NCBI RefSeq assembly: GCF_020176955.2
Contig: NZ_JAIUCZ020000001.1
Coordinates: 1,302,001 to 1,366,000, forward strand
Direction: 5' to 3'
Source of the DNA: Nocardia sp. alder85J
Lineage (GTDB): Bacteria > Actinomycetota > Actinomycetes > Mycobacteriales > Mycobacteriaceae
DNA length: 64,000 bases
Shown: positions 56,204 to 64,000 of the stretch, one piece after another
Position numbering within the stretch: the stretch's first letter is position 1
How the letters are laid out: each line of letters starts with the position of its first letter
Position numbers and translations under genes: made by a program
The notes under the pieces: model-generated
What the model was told of the DNA's origin: nothing
The model's database searches: none
The model's input: only the letters and a program-made list of their open reading frames with translations

Positions 56204-57487
56204 ATGGTGACGATAACGAAACAAGCCGCACCCCCCACCGAGTCGATCGGGCTGGTTCAGGGCGTCGCGCTCTACGTGTGCGCGATCCTCGGCGCCGGGG
56301 TCCTGGTGTTCCCCGGCCAGGCAGCCTCGCTCGCCGGTCCCGCCTCGCTGGTCGCCTGGGGGTTCAGCGCGCTGATGGGTCTGCCGCTGGCATTCACGTT
56401 CGCGGCGCTGGCCTCGCAGTTCCCCGACCAGGGTGGCGTCGCGACGTTCGCGGCCCGCGCCTTCGGGGCGTCGGCGGGCGGCATCGCGGGCTGGTGGTAC
56501 TTCATCGCCGGTTCGGTCGGGCAGACCATCGTGCCGCTGACCGCCGGCTACTACGTGGCCGACGCGGTCGGCGTGGACCAGACCTGGGCCCCGGCGATCG
56601 CCGCGGTGATCCTCGCGGTCGCCCTCGCCGCCAACCTGGTCGGCCTGCGGCTGGGCGCACGGGTGCAGATCGGGCTCGCGGCCGGGGTCGCCGTGATCCT
56701 GCTCGCCGTGATAGCCGTTGCGGCGCCGCAGATCCGGGCCACCGAGCTGACCCCGTTCGCGCCGCACGGAGTATCCGGCATCGGGCAGGCGGTGGTCGTG
56801 CTGTTCTTCGCCTTCGCCGGCTGGGAGGCGATCGCGCATCTGTCGGCGGAGTTCCAGGACGTGCGCCGCAATCTGCCCCGCGCGACGCTGCTGACCATCC
56901 TCATCGTCAGCGTGCTCTACCTCGGCGTCGCGTTCGCCGTCGTCGGCACGGGCTCGTACGGGGACCGGGCCCTGGACCGCATCTCGCTCGGCGTCATCAT
57001 CCAGCACGGGCTGGGCCTGTCCGCGGTGACGGTGGTGGCGGTCGCCGCGGTCGTCATCTGCCTCGGCACCACCAACGCGTTCGTCGCCTCGGTCTCGCGT
57101 CTGGGTTATGCCCTCGCCCGGGACGGCTGGGCTCCCCGCGTGCTGTCCCGGCAGAATCGGCACGGCGTCCCGTATCTGTCGGTGCTGGCCGTGGGAGCGA
57201 TCGGCGCCGCCGGGCTGGTGGGGGCCGCGCTGTTCGGCTGGGGCACCGACGACATCGTCTTCGTCCCTTCGGTTCTCGTGCTCGCCACCTATCTGCTCGG
57301 CGCCACCGCGGCGGCCCGGCTGTTCCGCGGGTGGCTACGGTTGCTCGCCGTCGTCACGATCCTGCTGCTGCTGATCACGGTTCCGTTCGCCGGGTGGCGA
57401 CTGCTGCTGCCCGTGGCGATCGCCGTCGTGGTCCTCGCCGCGGGAGCCGCCTCCCGAAACCGGGCCCGAGCCGCCGGTAACCGATAA
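56204..57487 (+). CDS. APC-family amino acid permease
   Basis: 427 aa from the ATG at 56204. Twelve membrane helices. The APC opening SIGLVQGVALYVCAILGAGVLVFPGQAA, FSALMGLPLAFTFAALASQFPDQGGVATFAARAFG and the later FFAFAGWEAIAHLSAEFQDVRRNLPRA are family-specific. It would import or exchange an amino acid or amine by proton coupling. The regulator gene next to it is divergent. Confidence 0.9.
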   Translation: MVTITKQAAPPTESIGLVQGVALYVCAILGAGVLVFPGQAASLAGPASLVAWGFSALMGLPLAFTFAALASQFPDQGGVATFAARAFGASAGGIAGWWYFIAGSVGQTIVPLTAGYYVADAVGVDQTWAPAIAAVILAVALAANLVGLRLGARVQIGLAAGVAVILLAVIAVAAPQIRATELTPFAPHGVSGIGQAVVVLFFAFAGWEAIAHLSAEFQDVRRNLPRATLLTILIVSVLYLGVAFAVVGTGSYGDRALDRISLGVIIQHGLGLSAVTVVAVAAVVICLGTTNAFVASVSRLGYALARDGWAPRVLSRQNRHGVPYLSVLAVGAIGAAGLVGAALFGWGTDDIVFVPSVLVLATYLLGATAAARLFRGWLRLLAVVTILLLLITVPFAGWRLLLPVAIAVVVLAAGAASRNRARAAGNR

Positions 57488-57532
57488 TTTTTCGCCGGGC
57501 CCCGGTCCGGCTGCACACAATTCCGGTAGGTG

Positions 57533-57554
57533 GTGTGCACGTGCACGTGCACAC
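57533..57554. promoter_or_regulatory. 22-bp palindrome of alternating GTGCAC units
   Basis: Perfect palindrome built of GTGTGCAC, GTGCAC and GTGCACAC overlapping units, 46 bases after the permease stop. It could be a regulator site; the alternating purine-pyrimidine run could also favour Z-DNA. Confidence 0.5.
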
Positions 57555-57606
57555 TCTCCCGAAACACTCGCCATTTATCCGATAACGCAAGAAATCGAAT
57601 CATAAC

Positions 57607-57635
57607 TTGACAGTTACATAGCCGTAGTGTTGAAT
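57607..57635 (+). promoter_or_regulatory. Promoter-like TTGACA-N17-TTGAAT
   Basis: Perfect -35 hexamer TTGACA at 57607-57612, 17-base spacer and a four-of-six -10 match TTGAAT at 57630-57635, on the strand of the biosynthetic operon. Confidence 0.5.
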
Positions 57636-58222
57636 CATCACGTCGGGACGACCGCGTCGTTCCGCGGAATATTTTTCACAAGTCCGGACACGACCGCCGC
57701 AGCGTTGCGCGTGGTTTACGGTGCCGTCTCCTAACTTCCCTCGAGCGAGGGGCGATCGCGAGATGCCGCACAGGATCTGATCGTCTTTCCAGGGATCTAC
57801 GCCGCCCGGCAAGGGATGCACTGTGGAGCTGTCTCATTTCGACTCCGGTTGCCGAACAACGCCATATGAGCACTTCATATGCATCTCTCGACGGGGTGCC
57901 GTGATACCCCGGGGCCGATCCCGCGACGACGGCGTACGAATATGCCGATCATTTCCCGGAGCACCGCGAGCGGATCGCGTTGCCGAATCAATTGCTACCA
58001 GATCGCCCCATGGATCAGCTTCCACTCGGCTATCCGGAATAATATTTCGAATCAGGCTGAGCAGAGACATCCGGAAGTGCATCCGAGATCGATATCGTCG
58101 AGACCCTCGCCGCAATGCGGTGAGCTGACATCGAGGGCCGGCGGCGGCCCCGGATCCGACCCGGAGAATCCGATACGACCGGACAGCGTCGAAGAACGAA
58201 CAACGGCAGTCGAGGAAATTCG

Positions 58223-59530
58223 ATGACCAATTCCAAGGTTTACGATCTGATCGGCATAGGCTTCGGCCCGGCCAACGTCGCGCTGGCCATCGCGCTCGAG
58301 GAGGAGGCCGACGCGAACCTGCGCGCGGTGTTCCTGGAGAAGTCGCCGGTGCCGCAGTGGCAGGAGAACATGCTGCTCACCGGCTCCGACATCCAACACC
58401 ACCCGGTGCGAGACCTGGTCTCCCTGCGCAACCCGCGCAGCCGGTACTCGTTCATCAACTACCTGCACGAGAACCGGCGCCTGATCGAACATCTCAACCT
58501 CCCGACCCCGTTCCCGCTGCGCACCGAGTACGCGGACTACGTGTCCTGGGTCCGCCGCAACCTGACCACCCGCGCCGACTACGGGGTGTCGGTGGTCCAC
58601 CTCGGCTTCGACCCGGCGTCGGACCTGTACCAGGTCACCACCAGTGCCAGGGAAGTTATTCTCGCACAACAGATTTCACTCGGTCCCGGCCGCAGTCCGC
58701 TGATCCCCGGCCAATTCGCCGGGCTACTCGACTCGCGGCGGCGGGTGGTGCACCTGACCGACTACCTCCCGGCGGTACGCACCTTCGACCCGCGCACCGA
58801 CGGCCGCATCGGCATCGTCGGCGGCAGCCAGTCGGCCGTCGAACTCGCCCTGGACATCCGCCGCCGCTTCCCGTCGGCCGTGGTCGACATCCTGACCCGC
58901 TCGTGGTCACTGCGCGCCAAGGACCACAGCCCCTTCAGCGAAGAGGTCTACACGCCCGGGTTCACCGACTACTATCACGGCTCGTCGAAGGCCGCGCGCC
59001 GCCGGCTGGACCGGTTCACCCGGCCGACGAACTACTCCGCCGCCGACCTGGACGTCCTCGAACGCCTCTACGTGGAGCTGTACGAGGACAAACTCGGCGG
59101 CCGGGTCCGCACCCGGATCTACGGTGACACCGAAATCCTGGACGCCACAACACCTTCCGACGACACCGTGGTCCTGGCCACGCGCAACGCCACCACCGGC
59201 GAGCACGACGAACTCGTCTTCGACCGGATCGTCCTCGCGACCGGGTTCCGCGACATGGGCAGCAACCCGGACAACGAACATCACCACCCGCTGCTGGAAC
59301 ACGTCCACCGGCAGTTGCGCACCGACGCCGAGGGCGACCTCGTCGTCGAACGCGATTACAGCGTCCACCCGGTCGCGGGAACGGCGCCGATCTACCTCAA
59401 CGGATTGTGCGAGAGCACGCACGGCATCGGCGATTCCGGCTCCTTCAGCCTGTTGAGCCTGCGGGCCGAGGTGATCGCGCGCTCGATCATCGAAACCCGC
59501 GACCGGACCCCCCTCACCGTCACCGCCTGA
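58223..59530 (+). CDS. N-hydroxylating flavin monooxygenase (lysine/ornithine type) 1
   Basis: 435 aa from the ATG at 58223 (GAGGAAATTCG upstream). SidA/IucD/PvdA family: FAD motif IGIGFGPANVALAIAL, the substrate block QWQENMLLTGSDIQHHPVRDLVSLRNPRSRYSFINYLHE, NADPH motif GRIGIVGGSQSAVELALDI and C-terminal STHGIGDSGSFSLLSLRAEVIA. Catalyses NADPH- and O2-dependent hydroxylation of the side-chain amine of an amino acid. First gene of the operon; substrate could be diaminobutyrate, ornithine or lysine. Confidence 0.9.
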   Translation: MTNSKVYDLIGIGFGPANVALAIALEEEADANLRAVFLEKSPVPQWQENMLLTGSDIQHHPVRDLVSLRNPRSRYSFINYLHENRRLIEHLNLPTPFPLRTEYADYVSWVRRNLTTRADYGVSVVHLGFDPASDLYQVTTSAREVILAQQISLGPGRSPLIPGQFAGLLDSRRRVVHLTDYLPAVRTFDPRTDGRIGIVGGSQSAVELALDIRRRFPSAVVDILTRSWSLRAKDHSPFSEEVYTPGFTDYYHGSSKAARRRLDRFTRPTNYSAADLDVLERLYVELYEDKLGGRVRTRIYGDTEILDATTPSDDTVVLATRNATTGEHDELVFDRIVLATGFRDMGSNPDNEHHHPLLEHVHRQLRTDAEGDLVVERDYSVHPVAGTAPIYLNGLCESTHGIGDSGSFSLLSLRAEVIARSIIETRDRTPLTVTA

Positions 59531-59568
59531 CACCGCGGACACGACAAGCACAGACGAGCGGAGACCTC

Positions 59569-60960
59569 ATGACCACCATTCTCGATGCCTCGCATCACAA
59601 CGACCTCGAGCTGTTCGCTGCCCGCACGCTGCCCGGACCACGGTCCGCGCGGCTGCTGGCCGATCAGGAACGGCAGGAGTCCAACGCCCGGACCTATCCC
59701 CGCCGGCTGCCGTTCGGGATCGCCTCGGCGCGCGGCTCGATCATCACCGATGTCGACGGGAACCACTACGTCGACCTGCTGTCCGGCGCCGGCGTGCTGG
59801 CACTGGGACATTCGCACCCCGAACTGGTGACGATCGCGCAGCGGCAACTGGAACTGTTCGTGCACGGGCTCGACATGCCCACACCCGTCAAGGCCGAGTT
59901 CACCGGCAAACTGCTCGCCCGGATCCCCGGCTACGACGCCGGCACCGGTAACTGGAAGGTCCACTTCTGCGGCCCCACCGGAGCCAACGCCGTGGACGCG
60001 GCGATCAAGCTGGCGCGCATCGCCACCGGCCGGCACGGCGTGATCAGCTTCCAGGGCGGCTTCCACGGCACCACCCACCTGACCATGGGCCTGACCGGGC
60101 TGCTGGCGCAGCGCGCGGGCATCGCCGGGATCGGTGACGGCGTGCACTTCCTGCCCTACAGCGACAGCCGCAATCACCCCGACCAGCGACCCGGCGACCA
60201 CCGGTACCACACCACCCTCATCGAGAGCCTGCTGACCGATCCCAACGGTGGCATCCCGGCGCCGGCGGCCGTCATCCTGGAGATCGTGCAGGGTGAGGGC
60301 GGTGTGGTCCTCGGCGATCCGGTCTTCCTCGCGACCGTGGCGAATCTGGCGCACCGGCTCGGCGCACTGCTGATCGTCGACGAGATCCAGACTGGGTGCG
60401 GCCGGACGGGCACCTTCTTCGCCTACGAGCGGCACGGCATCCGCCCGGACGTGGTGTGCCTGTCCAAGGCCCTGTCCGGGATCGGGACGCCGATCTCGGT
60501 GCTGCTCTACCGCAGTGAGCACGACGTCTGGGGGCCCGGCACGCACACCGGCACCTTCCGCGGCAATCAGCTCGCCTTCGCCACCGGCAGCGCCTTCCTG
60601 GACATCCTCGATCGGGACGACGTCCTCGGCCACGTCGCGGCGATCGAGCGGACCGTCCGCGACACCCTGGGCCCGCTGCCGGAACGCTCACCGCACGTGT
60701 ACGACGTGCGCGGGATCGGCGCGATGTGGGGGATCGAGTTCGTCGCGGACTCCGGCCGCCGCGACACCGGCGGCGCGCTCGCCCGCGCGGTGCAGGAACT
60801 GTGTGTGCGCCGCGGGATCGTCACCGAGGTCGGCGGCCGCAACGACAGCGTGCTGCGGCTGCTGCCGCCGCTGAACATCGACCTCGACCTGTTCGCCGAG
60901 GCCTGCGCGGTCATCGCGGCCGCGGTCGACGACGTCATGACGGCGGGAGCGGTGCGATGA
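59569..60960 (+). CDS. Diaminobutyrate-2-oxoglutarate aminotransferase
   Basis: 463 aa from the ATG at 59569 (GGAGACCTC upstream). Class III PLP aminotransferase of the EctB/Dat type: [62 protein letters not shown] (PLP Asp), [17 protein letters not shown] (PLP Lys) and [20 protein letters not shown]. It makes L-2,4-diaminobutyrate from aspartate semialdehyde, which would supply a primary amine for the N-hydroxylases. No ectoine genes follow, so an ectoine role is unlikely. ATGA overlap with the next gene. Confidence 0.88.
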   Translation: MTTILDASHHNDLELFAARTLPGPRSARLLADQERQESNARTYPRRLPFGIASARGSIITDVDGNHYVDLLSGAGVLALGHSHPELVTIAQRQLELFVHGLDMPTPVKAEFTGKLLARIPGYDAGTGNWKVHFCGPTGANAVDAAIKLARIATGRHGVISFQGGFHGTTHLTMGLTGLLAQRAGIAGIGDGVHFLPYSDSRNHPDQRPGDHRYHTTLIESLLTDPNGGIPAPAAVILEIVQGEGGVVLGDPVFLATVANLAHRLGALLIVDEIQTGCGRTGTFFAYERHGIRPDVVCLSKALSGIGTPISVLLYRSEHDVWGPGTHTGTFRGNQLAFATGSAFLDILDRDDVLGHVAAIERTVRDTLGPLPERSPHVYDVRGIGAMWGIEFVADSGRRDTGGALARAVQELCVRRGIVTEVGGRNDSVLRLLPPLNIDLDLFAEACAVIAAAVDDVMTAGAVR

Positions 60961-62291
60961 CCGCGCAGACGTCCGCACCGGTGGTGTGCATCGGATACGG
61001 CCCTGCCGGAATCGGTCTCGCGGCCGCGCTCACCGACCTGAGCTACCAGCCGCACCGGGAACCCGAGGCGGCCGGGCTGGCGGCGCGGGCGGTGTATCTG
61101 GAGCGGCGGCCCGAGGCCGGGTGGCAACCGGAACTGATGCTGGCGGGCACCGACATCCAGCACCACTACCTCCGGGATTTCGGCACCCCGCGCGATCCGC
61201 ACACCCGCTTCGGTTTCGTCAACTATCTGCACGCACAGCAGCGTTTCTACGAATTCACCCAGCGCAGTGGATCTCCCGAGCGGGTGGAGTGGGACGACTA
61301 CTGCCGCTGGGTCGCCGATCGGGCCGACGGCCACAAGCAGTACGGCGCCGCGGTCCGGGCCGTCCACCGCGACACCGCGGCCAACGGGACGCCGCCGGTG
61401 TATCGCGTCGAATACCACGACGAGGCCACCGGCCGCGCGCACGCGATCCGCACCCCGGCCGTGGTCGTCGCCACCGGGTACACCCCGCACATCCCACCGG
61501 AATTCGAGGTCGGCGATCGGCGGATCTTCCACTCCGAGCACTACCTGAGCCGCGTCGCCGGCCTGGATCGGCCGCGCTCGATCGCCGTCGTCGGCGCGGC
61601 CCAGACCGCCGGCGAGATCATCCTCGATCTGCGCAGCCGATTCCCCGGCGCCACCGTGCATTCGATCGTCCGCAACAACGGCTTCAGCATGTACGACCTG
61701 GGGCACTTCGTGAATCGCGCCTACTGGCCGCAGGAGCGGGCCGCGTTCGCCGCCTATCCCGCCGAGGTGCGCGCGGCGGTCTACGCCGGCCAGGCCCGGA
61801 CCAATTACGCCGCCGTCGACCCGGACGTGTCCACCGCGCTCTACAACGACTGGTACCGCGGCCGGGTGCTGGGGGAGCAGCGGCTGCACCTGCACATCCG
61901 CAGCGCCGCCCGGATCATCGACGCCGGCAGCGCCACGATCACCGTCGACATCACCGATCGGCACACCGGCGGGCACCGGGACCGGATCGGGGTCGACGCG
62001 GTGATCCTGTGCACCGGCTACCTCCAGCCGACGATTCCCGAGGTGCTCATCCCGATCGCGGACGGCTTCGCCCTCGACGTGTACGGCGAACCCGTCGTCG
62101 ACCCGGCCGGGCAGATCCGCTCCGCCGACCCCGGCCACGAATCCGGCGTCTACCTGCACGGGGTCGCCGAGCGGCAGCAGGGCATCGGCAGCGCGGCCTC
62201 GTTCAGCCTGCTCGCCGTCCGCTCCGGCGACCTCGCCGAATCGCTGGTCGCCGCCACCCGATCGCTGCCCACCGCCACCGCACCCGCCTGA
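60957..62291 (+). CDS. N-hydroxylating flavin monooxygenase 2
   Basis: 444 aa, start overlapping the aminotransferase stop by four bases. Same SidA/IucD family: VVCIGYGPAGIGLAAALTDL, GWQPELMLAGTDIQHHYLRDFGTPRDPHTRFGFVNYLHAQ, SIAVVGAAQTAGEIILDLRSRFP and RQQGIGSAASFSLLAVRSGDLAE. It is clearly diverged from the first copy (PEAGWQPEL versus SPVPQWQEN), so the two probably act on different amines or in two successive oxidations. Two such enzymes in one operon are unusual. Confidence 0.88.
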   Translation: MTAQTSAPVVCIGYGPAGIGLAAALTDLSYQPHREPEAAGLAARAVYLERRPEAGWQPELMLAGTDIQHHYLRDFGTPRDPHTRFGFVNYLHAQQRFYEFTQRSGSPERVEWDDYCRWVADRADGHKQYGAAVRAVHRDTAANGTPPVYRVEYHDEATGRAHAIRTPAVVVATGYTPHIPPEFEVGDRRIFHSEHYLSRVAGLDRPRSIAVVGAAQTAGEIILDLRSRFPGATVHSIVRNNGFSMYDLGHFVNRAYWPQERAAFAAYPAEVRAAVYAGQARTNYAAVDPDVSTALYNDWYRGRVLGEQRLHLHIRSAARIIDAGSATITVDITDRHTGGHRDRIGVDAVILCTGYLQPTIPEVLIPIADGFALDVYGEPVVDPAGQIRSADPGHESGVYLHGVAERQQGIGSAASFSLLAVRSGDLAESLVAATRSLPTATAPA

Positions 62292-62312
62292 CAGCAGAAA
62301 GCAGACCGAACA

Positions 62313-62678
62313 ATGCTGGTTTTCGATCTCGACAACGAACCCTGGGCCGAGGAGCACAGCTTCAACACCCTGTCCCGGCGCCTGTTCCCGTGGCACGATC
62401 TGCGCGAAATCAATTGGGGCGGTTCGTGGGTGAAGGTCCGGCCCGGGGAGACCACCACCCCGCACGCGCACGACGAGAAGGAGATGTACTTCGTCGTCGA
62501 AGGCACCGGATATTTCACGCACGGCGCCGAACGGGTCGAGGCCCGGCCCGGCACCACCGCGATCATGACACCCGGGGTGCACCATTCGCTCACCAACACC
62601 GGTCCCGGCGACCTCCTCTTCCTGGCCGTCTGGTGGACCGACGACCAGCACGTCCACGACCCGGCCCTGCCGTCGTGA
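62313..62678 (+). CDS. Small single-domain cupin
   Basis: 121 aa, one cupin barrel. Motif 1 is PGETTTPHAHDEKEMYFVVEGTG with three metal-ligand positions (two His and Glu) and motif 2 PGTTAIMTPGVHHSLTNTGPGDL with the last His; GGSWVKVRPGE precedes. Cupins of this kind catalyse N-N bond formation when fused to a MetRS-like domain in hydrazine pathways, but also many other reactions. It lies between an N-hydroxylase and a glycine-oxidase-like gene, in the order expected for such a pathway. GTGA overlap with the next gene. Confidence 0.85.
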   Translation: MLVFDLDNEPWAEEHSFNTLSRRLFPWHDLREINWGGSWVKVRPGETTTPHAHDEKEMYFVVEGTGYFTHGAERVEARPGTTAIMTPGVHHSLTNTGPGDLLFLAVWWTDDQHVHDPALPS

Positions 62679-63847
62679 CCGGCGCGGGCCCGTTCGCCGT
62701 GGCGGTGGTCGGCGCCGGTGTGATCGGCGCCGGCATCGCCCACCACCTCCAGGTGCAGCACATCCCGACCATCGCGTTCGACAGCGCCGAACCCGGGCAC
62801 CGCAGGAGCGCGGCCAGCGCCAATTCCGGCGGAATCGTCCGGGCGGTGCACACCGCGACCACCGAGACGGTGCTGACCGTCGAGTCGTCGCGGGCCTACC
62901 GCCGCATGGATCTCGCTTCGGAGGGCGGCCTCGGATACACCGCCGCCGGATTCGTGTTCATCACCGACCGCGGTCGGCGGCAGGCGATCCTCGACCGCGT
63001 CGCGCTGCTGCACTCGCTGGACTACCCCGCGCAGCTGCTGGACCATGCGCAACTGTCCCGCCGTTGGCCCGAGATCACCTGGCGGGCAGACGATCTCGGA
63101 CTGTTCGAAGCCGCCTCCGGATCGGTGGACGTGCGGGCGGTGGTCGCGGCGTTCCAGCGCGGCCTGGTCACCCACGGCGGCGCGCTGGCGACCGAGACGG
63201 TGGTCTCGCTGGCCCCGGCGGCCGGGCGGCGCTGGCTCGTGACCACCGCCGACGGCGCGTCGTACACCAGCGCCGCCGTGGTGCTCGCGGGCGGCCCGCA
63301 CACCGCGGATCTGCTGCGCACCCGCGGCCACGAACTGCCGATCGGCCCGGCCCGGATGGGTGTGGTGGAACTGGCCGTCACCGGCGCCGGTATCCCGCGG
63401 GAGCTGTCGTTCATCGACGACATCACCGGCGGCTATGCCATCTCGCGCGCCGACACCACCTATATCGGCGCGAACGGCCGTGTCGCACCGCATGATTCGC
63501 TCGGCAGCCTGACCGCGGCCGAATCCGGCGCGATCCGCGCCGCCGCGGCCGCCCGGCTGCCGGCCACCACGGAGATCCCGGTCGCGGACACCATGGTCGG
63601 CATCGATGCCACCACCGTCGACGGCCGGCCGATCATCGAAGAACTCGAACCGCGACTGTTCGTGTGCACCGGATTCTCCGGCGGCGGCGCGAAGATCGCC
63701 CCCGAGATCGGCCGCCTGACCGCGCAGTGGCTGCGCACCGGCGAACGTCCCTCGATCCTGTCCGGCTACGCCTTCCCGCGCCGGAAATCCGACGACCGAC
63801 CCGATCAGGACGAAACCCATGACATCCGAGCGTTCTCGTATCTCTGA
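62675..63847 (+). CDS. FAD-dependent glycine/D-amino acid oxidase-like enzyme
   Basis: 390 aa from a GTG overlapping the cupin stop. DAO fold: VAVVGAGVIGAGIAHHLQVQHIPTIAFDSAEPGHRRSAASANSGGIVRA at the N-terminus and GRPIIEELEPRLFVCTGFSGGGAKIAPEIGRL at the C-terminus. Related to sarcosine/glycine oxidases that oxidise secondary amines. In hydrazinoacetate pathways such an enzyme cleaves the N-alkyl lysine-glycine hydrazine, which fits the cupin and N-hydroxylase neighbours. Its stop overlaps the next gene by 29 bases. Confidence 0.85.
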   Translation: MTGAGPFAVAVVGAGVIGAGIAHHLQVQHIPTIAFDSAEPGHRRSAASANSGGIVRAVHTATTETVLTVESSRAYRRMDLASEGGLGYTAAGFVFITDRGRRQAILDRVALLHSLDYPAQLLDHAQLSRRWPEITWRADDLGLFEAASGSVDVRAVVAAFQRGLVTHGGALATETVVSLAPAAGRRWLVTTADGASYTSAAVVLAGGPHTADLLRTRGHELPIGPARMGVVELAVTGAGIPRELSFIDDITGGYAISRADTTYIGANGRVAPHDSLGSLTAAESGAIRAAAAARLPATTEIPVADTMVGIDATTVDGRPIIEELEPRLFVCTGFSGGGAKIAPEIGRLTAQWLRTGERPSILSGYAFPRRKSDDRPDQDETHDIRAFSYL

Positions 63848-64000
63848 CACGATCAGGCAGATCCTCCGCTCCGCGTACGCGAAAGACCCGGCCACCGGCA
63901 CCGCGCTCGAGGCCCTCGCGCATCCCGGCGTGCAGGCCGCGGTCGCCCATCAACTCGCCCACCGGCTGCACAGCCACGGGCACCGCGCGCTGGCCCGCCT
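63819..64000 (+). CDS. Serine acetyltransferase-like gene (5' part only)
   Basis: Starts at the ATG at 63819, inside the 3' end of the oxidase gene, and runs off the window. The first 60 residues (SDTIRQILRSAYAKDPATGTALEALAHPGVQAAVAHQLAHRLHSHGHRAL) match the N-terminal helices of CysE-type serine O-acetyltransferases. It may provide O-acetylserine for the pathway or acylate a hydroxylamine. The catalytic hexapeptide domain is beyond the edge, so the assignment rests on the N-terminus. Confidence 0.7.
   Translation, partial: MTSERSRISDTIRQILRSAYAKDPATGTALEALAHPGVQAAVAHQLAHRLHSHGHRALAR

Larger units (their letters stand above)
57488..58222. other. 735-base noncoding leader of the N-oxygenase operon
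   Basis: Long region with lower GC than its surroundings. It contains the 22-bp palindrome at 57533-57554, a promoter-like pair at 57607-57635 and an inverted repeat CATATGA-N5-TCATATG (57863-57881). Short frames in it lack ribosome sites. If transcription starts near 57643, the untranslated leader would be about 580 bases, long enough for structured regulation. Confidence 0.5.

Noticed and set aside
55076..57163. 695-codon minus-strand frame across regulator and permease genes
   Set aside because: Arg/His/Ala-rich, spans two opposite real genes, no recognisable domain.
58045..58075. Possible IdeR/DtxR iron box near AATCAGGCTGAGC
   Set aside because: Only a weak partial match to the 19-bp iron-box consensus; not enough to claim iron control.
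57823..58128. 101-codon plus-strand frame in the N-oxygenase leader
   Set aside because: Arg/Ser-rich, no membrane or domain signature, and no Shine-Dalgarno before the GTG.
59569..60960. Ectoine biosynthesis gene ectB
   Set aside because: The enzyme type matches, but ectA and ectC do not follow; the neighbours are N-hydroxylases, a cupin and an oxidase.
60567..62657. 696-codon minus-strand frame across the N-oxygenase operon
   Set aside because: Antisense to three well-supported genes; Gly/Val/Asp-rich composition typical of reverse-strand frames in GC-rich DNA.
1..64000. CRISPR arrays, tRNA and rRNA genes
   Set aside because: No regularly spaced identical repeats and no recognisable tRNA or rRNA sequence were seen on reading; a dedicated scan was not possible.

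Overview
The window is high-GC (about 70%) DNA with actinobacterial codon use. It probably comes from a mycolic-acid-containing genus such as Nocardia or a close relative: it carries an antigen-85-type secreted mycolyltransferase (12333-13412), a GH76 alpha-mannanase-like secreted protein, an ECF sigma factor coupled to SRPBCC and YCII genes, and many TetR regulators beside short-chain and medium-chain oxidoreductases. No rRNA, tRNA or CRISPR array was recognised. The genus is an inference.

Layout. (1) 1-12 kb: an NRAMP-related transporter, a three-gene minus-strand operon (Ala/Gln coiled coil, DUF3467 protein, 50-residue peptide), a hydrolase, an SRPBCC-YCII-ECF sigma module, a PAS/GAF protein, and a TetR-controlled ADH/SnoaL/SDR operon. 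(2) 12-19 kb: mycolyltransferase, aldo/keto reductase, PPOX protein, two adjacent genes that have each lost their middle (SDR, CaiB-type CoA transferase), a TetR gene with a clear operator pair, and a methyltransferase. (3) 18.5-23 kb: a minus-strand operon with a MoxR/NorQ-type AAA+ ATPase and a NorD-type VWA protein beside two unrecognised multi-pass membrane proteins and two tiny single-helix proteins, followed by a TetR gene. No NorB/NorC, Rubisco or other known client is present. (4) 23-29 kb: two-component system, internally deleted DedA gene, and a quinone-oxidoreductase/TetR/SnoaL regulon sharing an operator.

(5) 29012-38761: a complete 9,750-bp Tn3-family transposon with 54-bp perfect inverted ends and a 5-bp target duplication (GATCA). 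It carries an MBL-fold hydrolase, a serine resolvase, a ChrB-like/PAP2/MFS operon and tnpA. tnpA has a frameshift near its 5' end and is split by a 2,200-bp group II intron whose boundaries (GTGCG...AC), domain V and reverse transcriptase can be read directly.

(6) 38.8-50.4 kb: a MarR operon, then a conflict-system-like island. It has a trypco2 domain protein, a trypsin-STAND ATPase-TPR protein, an unrecognised 337-aa protein, a PAS protein, a membrane-embedded patatin-like protein and, divergently, a trypsin-S1/P1-nuclease-like fusion. (7) 50.4-57.5 kb: FAD oxidoreductase, an alpha/beta hydrolase lacking its nucleophile behind a 17-codon leader ORF, GH76 protein, HNH lipoprotein, GlxA-type regulator and amino-acid permease.

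(8) 58.2-64 kb, running off the right edge: a tight plus-strand biosynthetic operon with two N-hydroxylating flavin monooxygenases, a diaminobutyrate aminotransferase, a cupin, a glycine-oxidase-like FAD enzyme and the start of a serine acetyltransferase-like gene. The combination resembles hydrazine (N-N bond) forming pathways more than a plain siderophore cluster.

Strongest candidates for undescribed biology: the MoxR/VWA membrane system, the N-oxygenase/cupin/oxidase cluster, and the protease-centred island.
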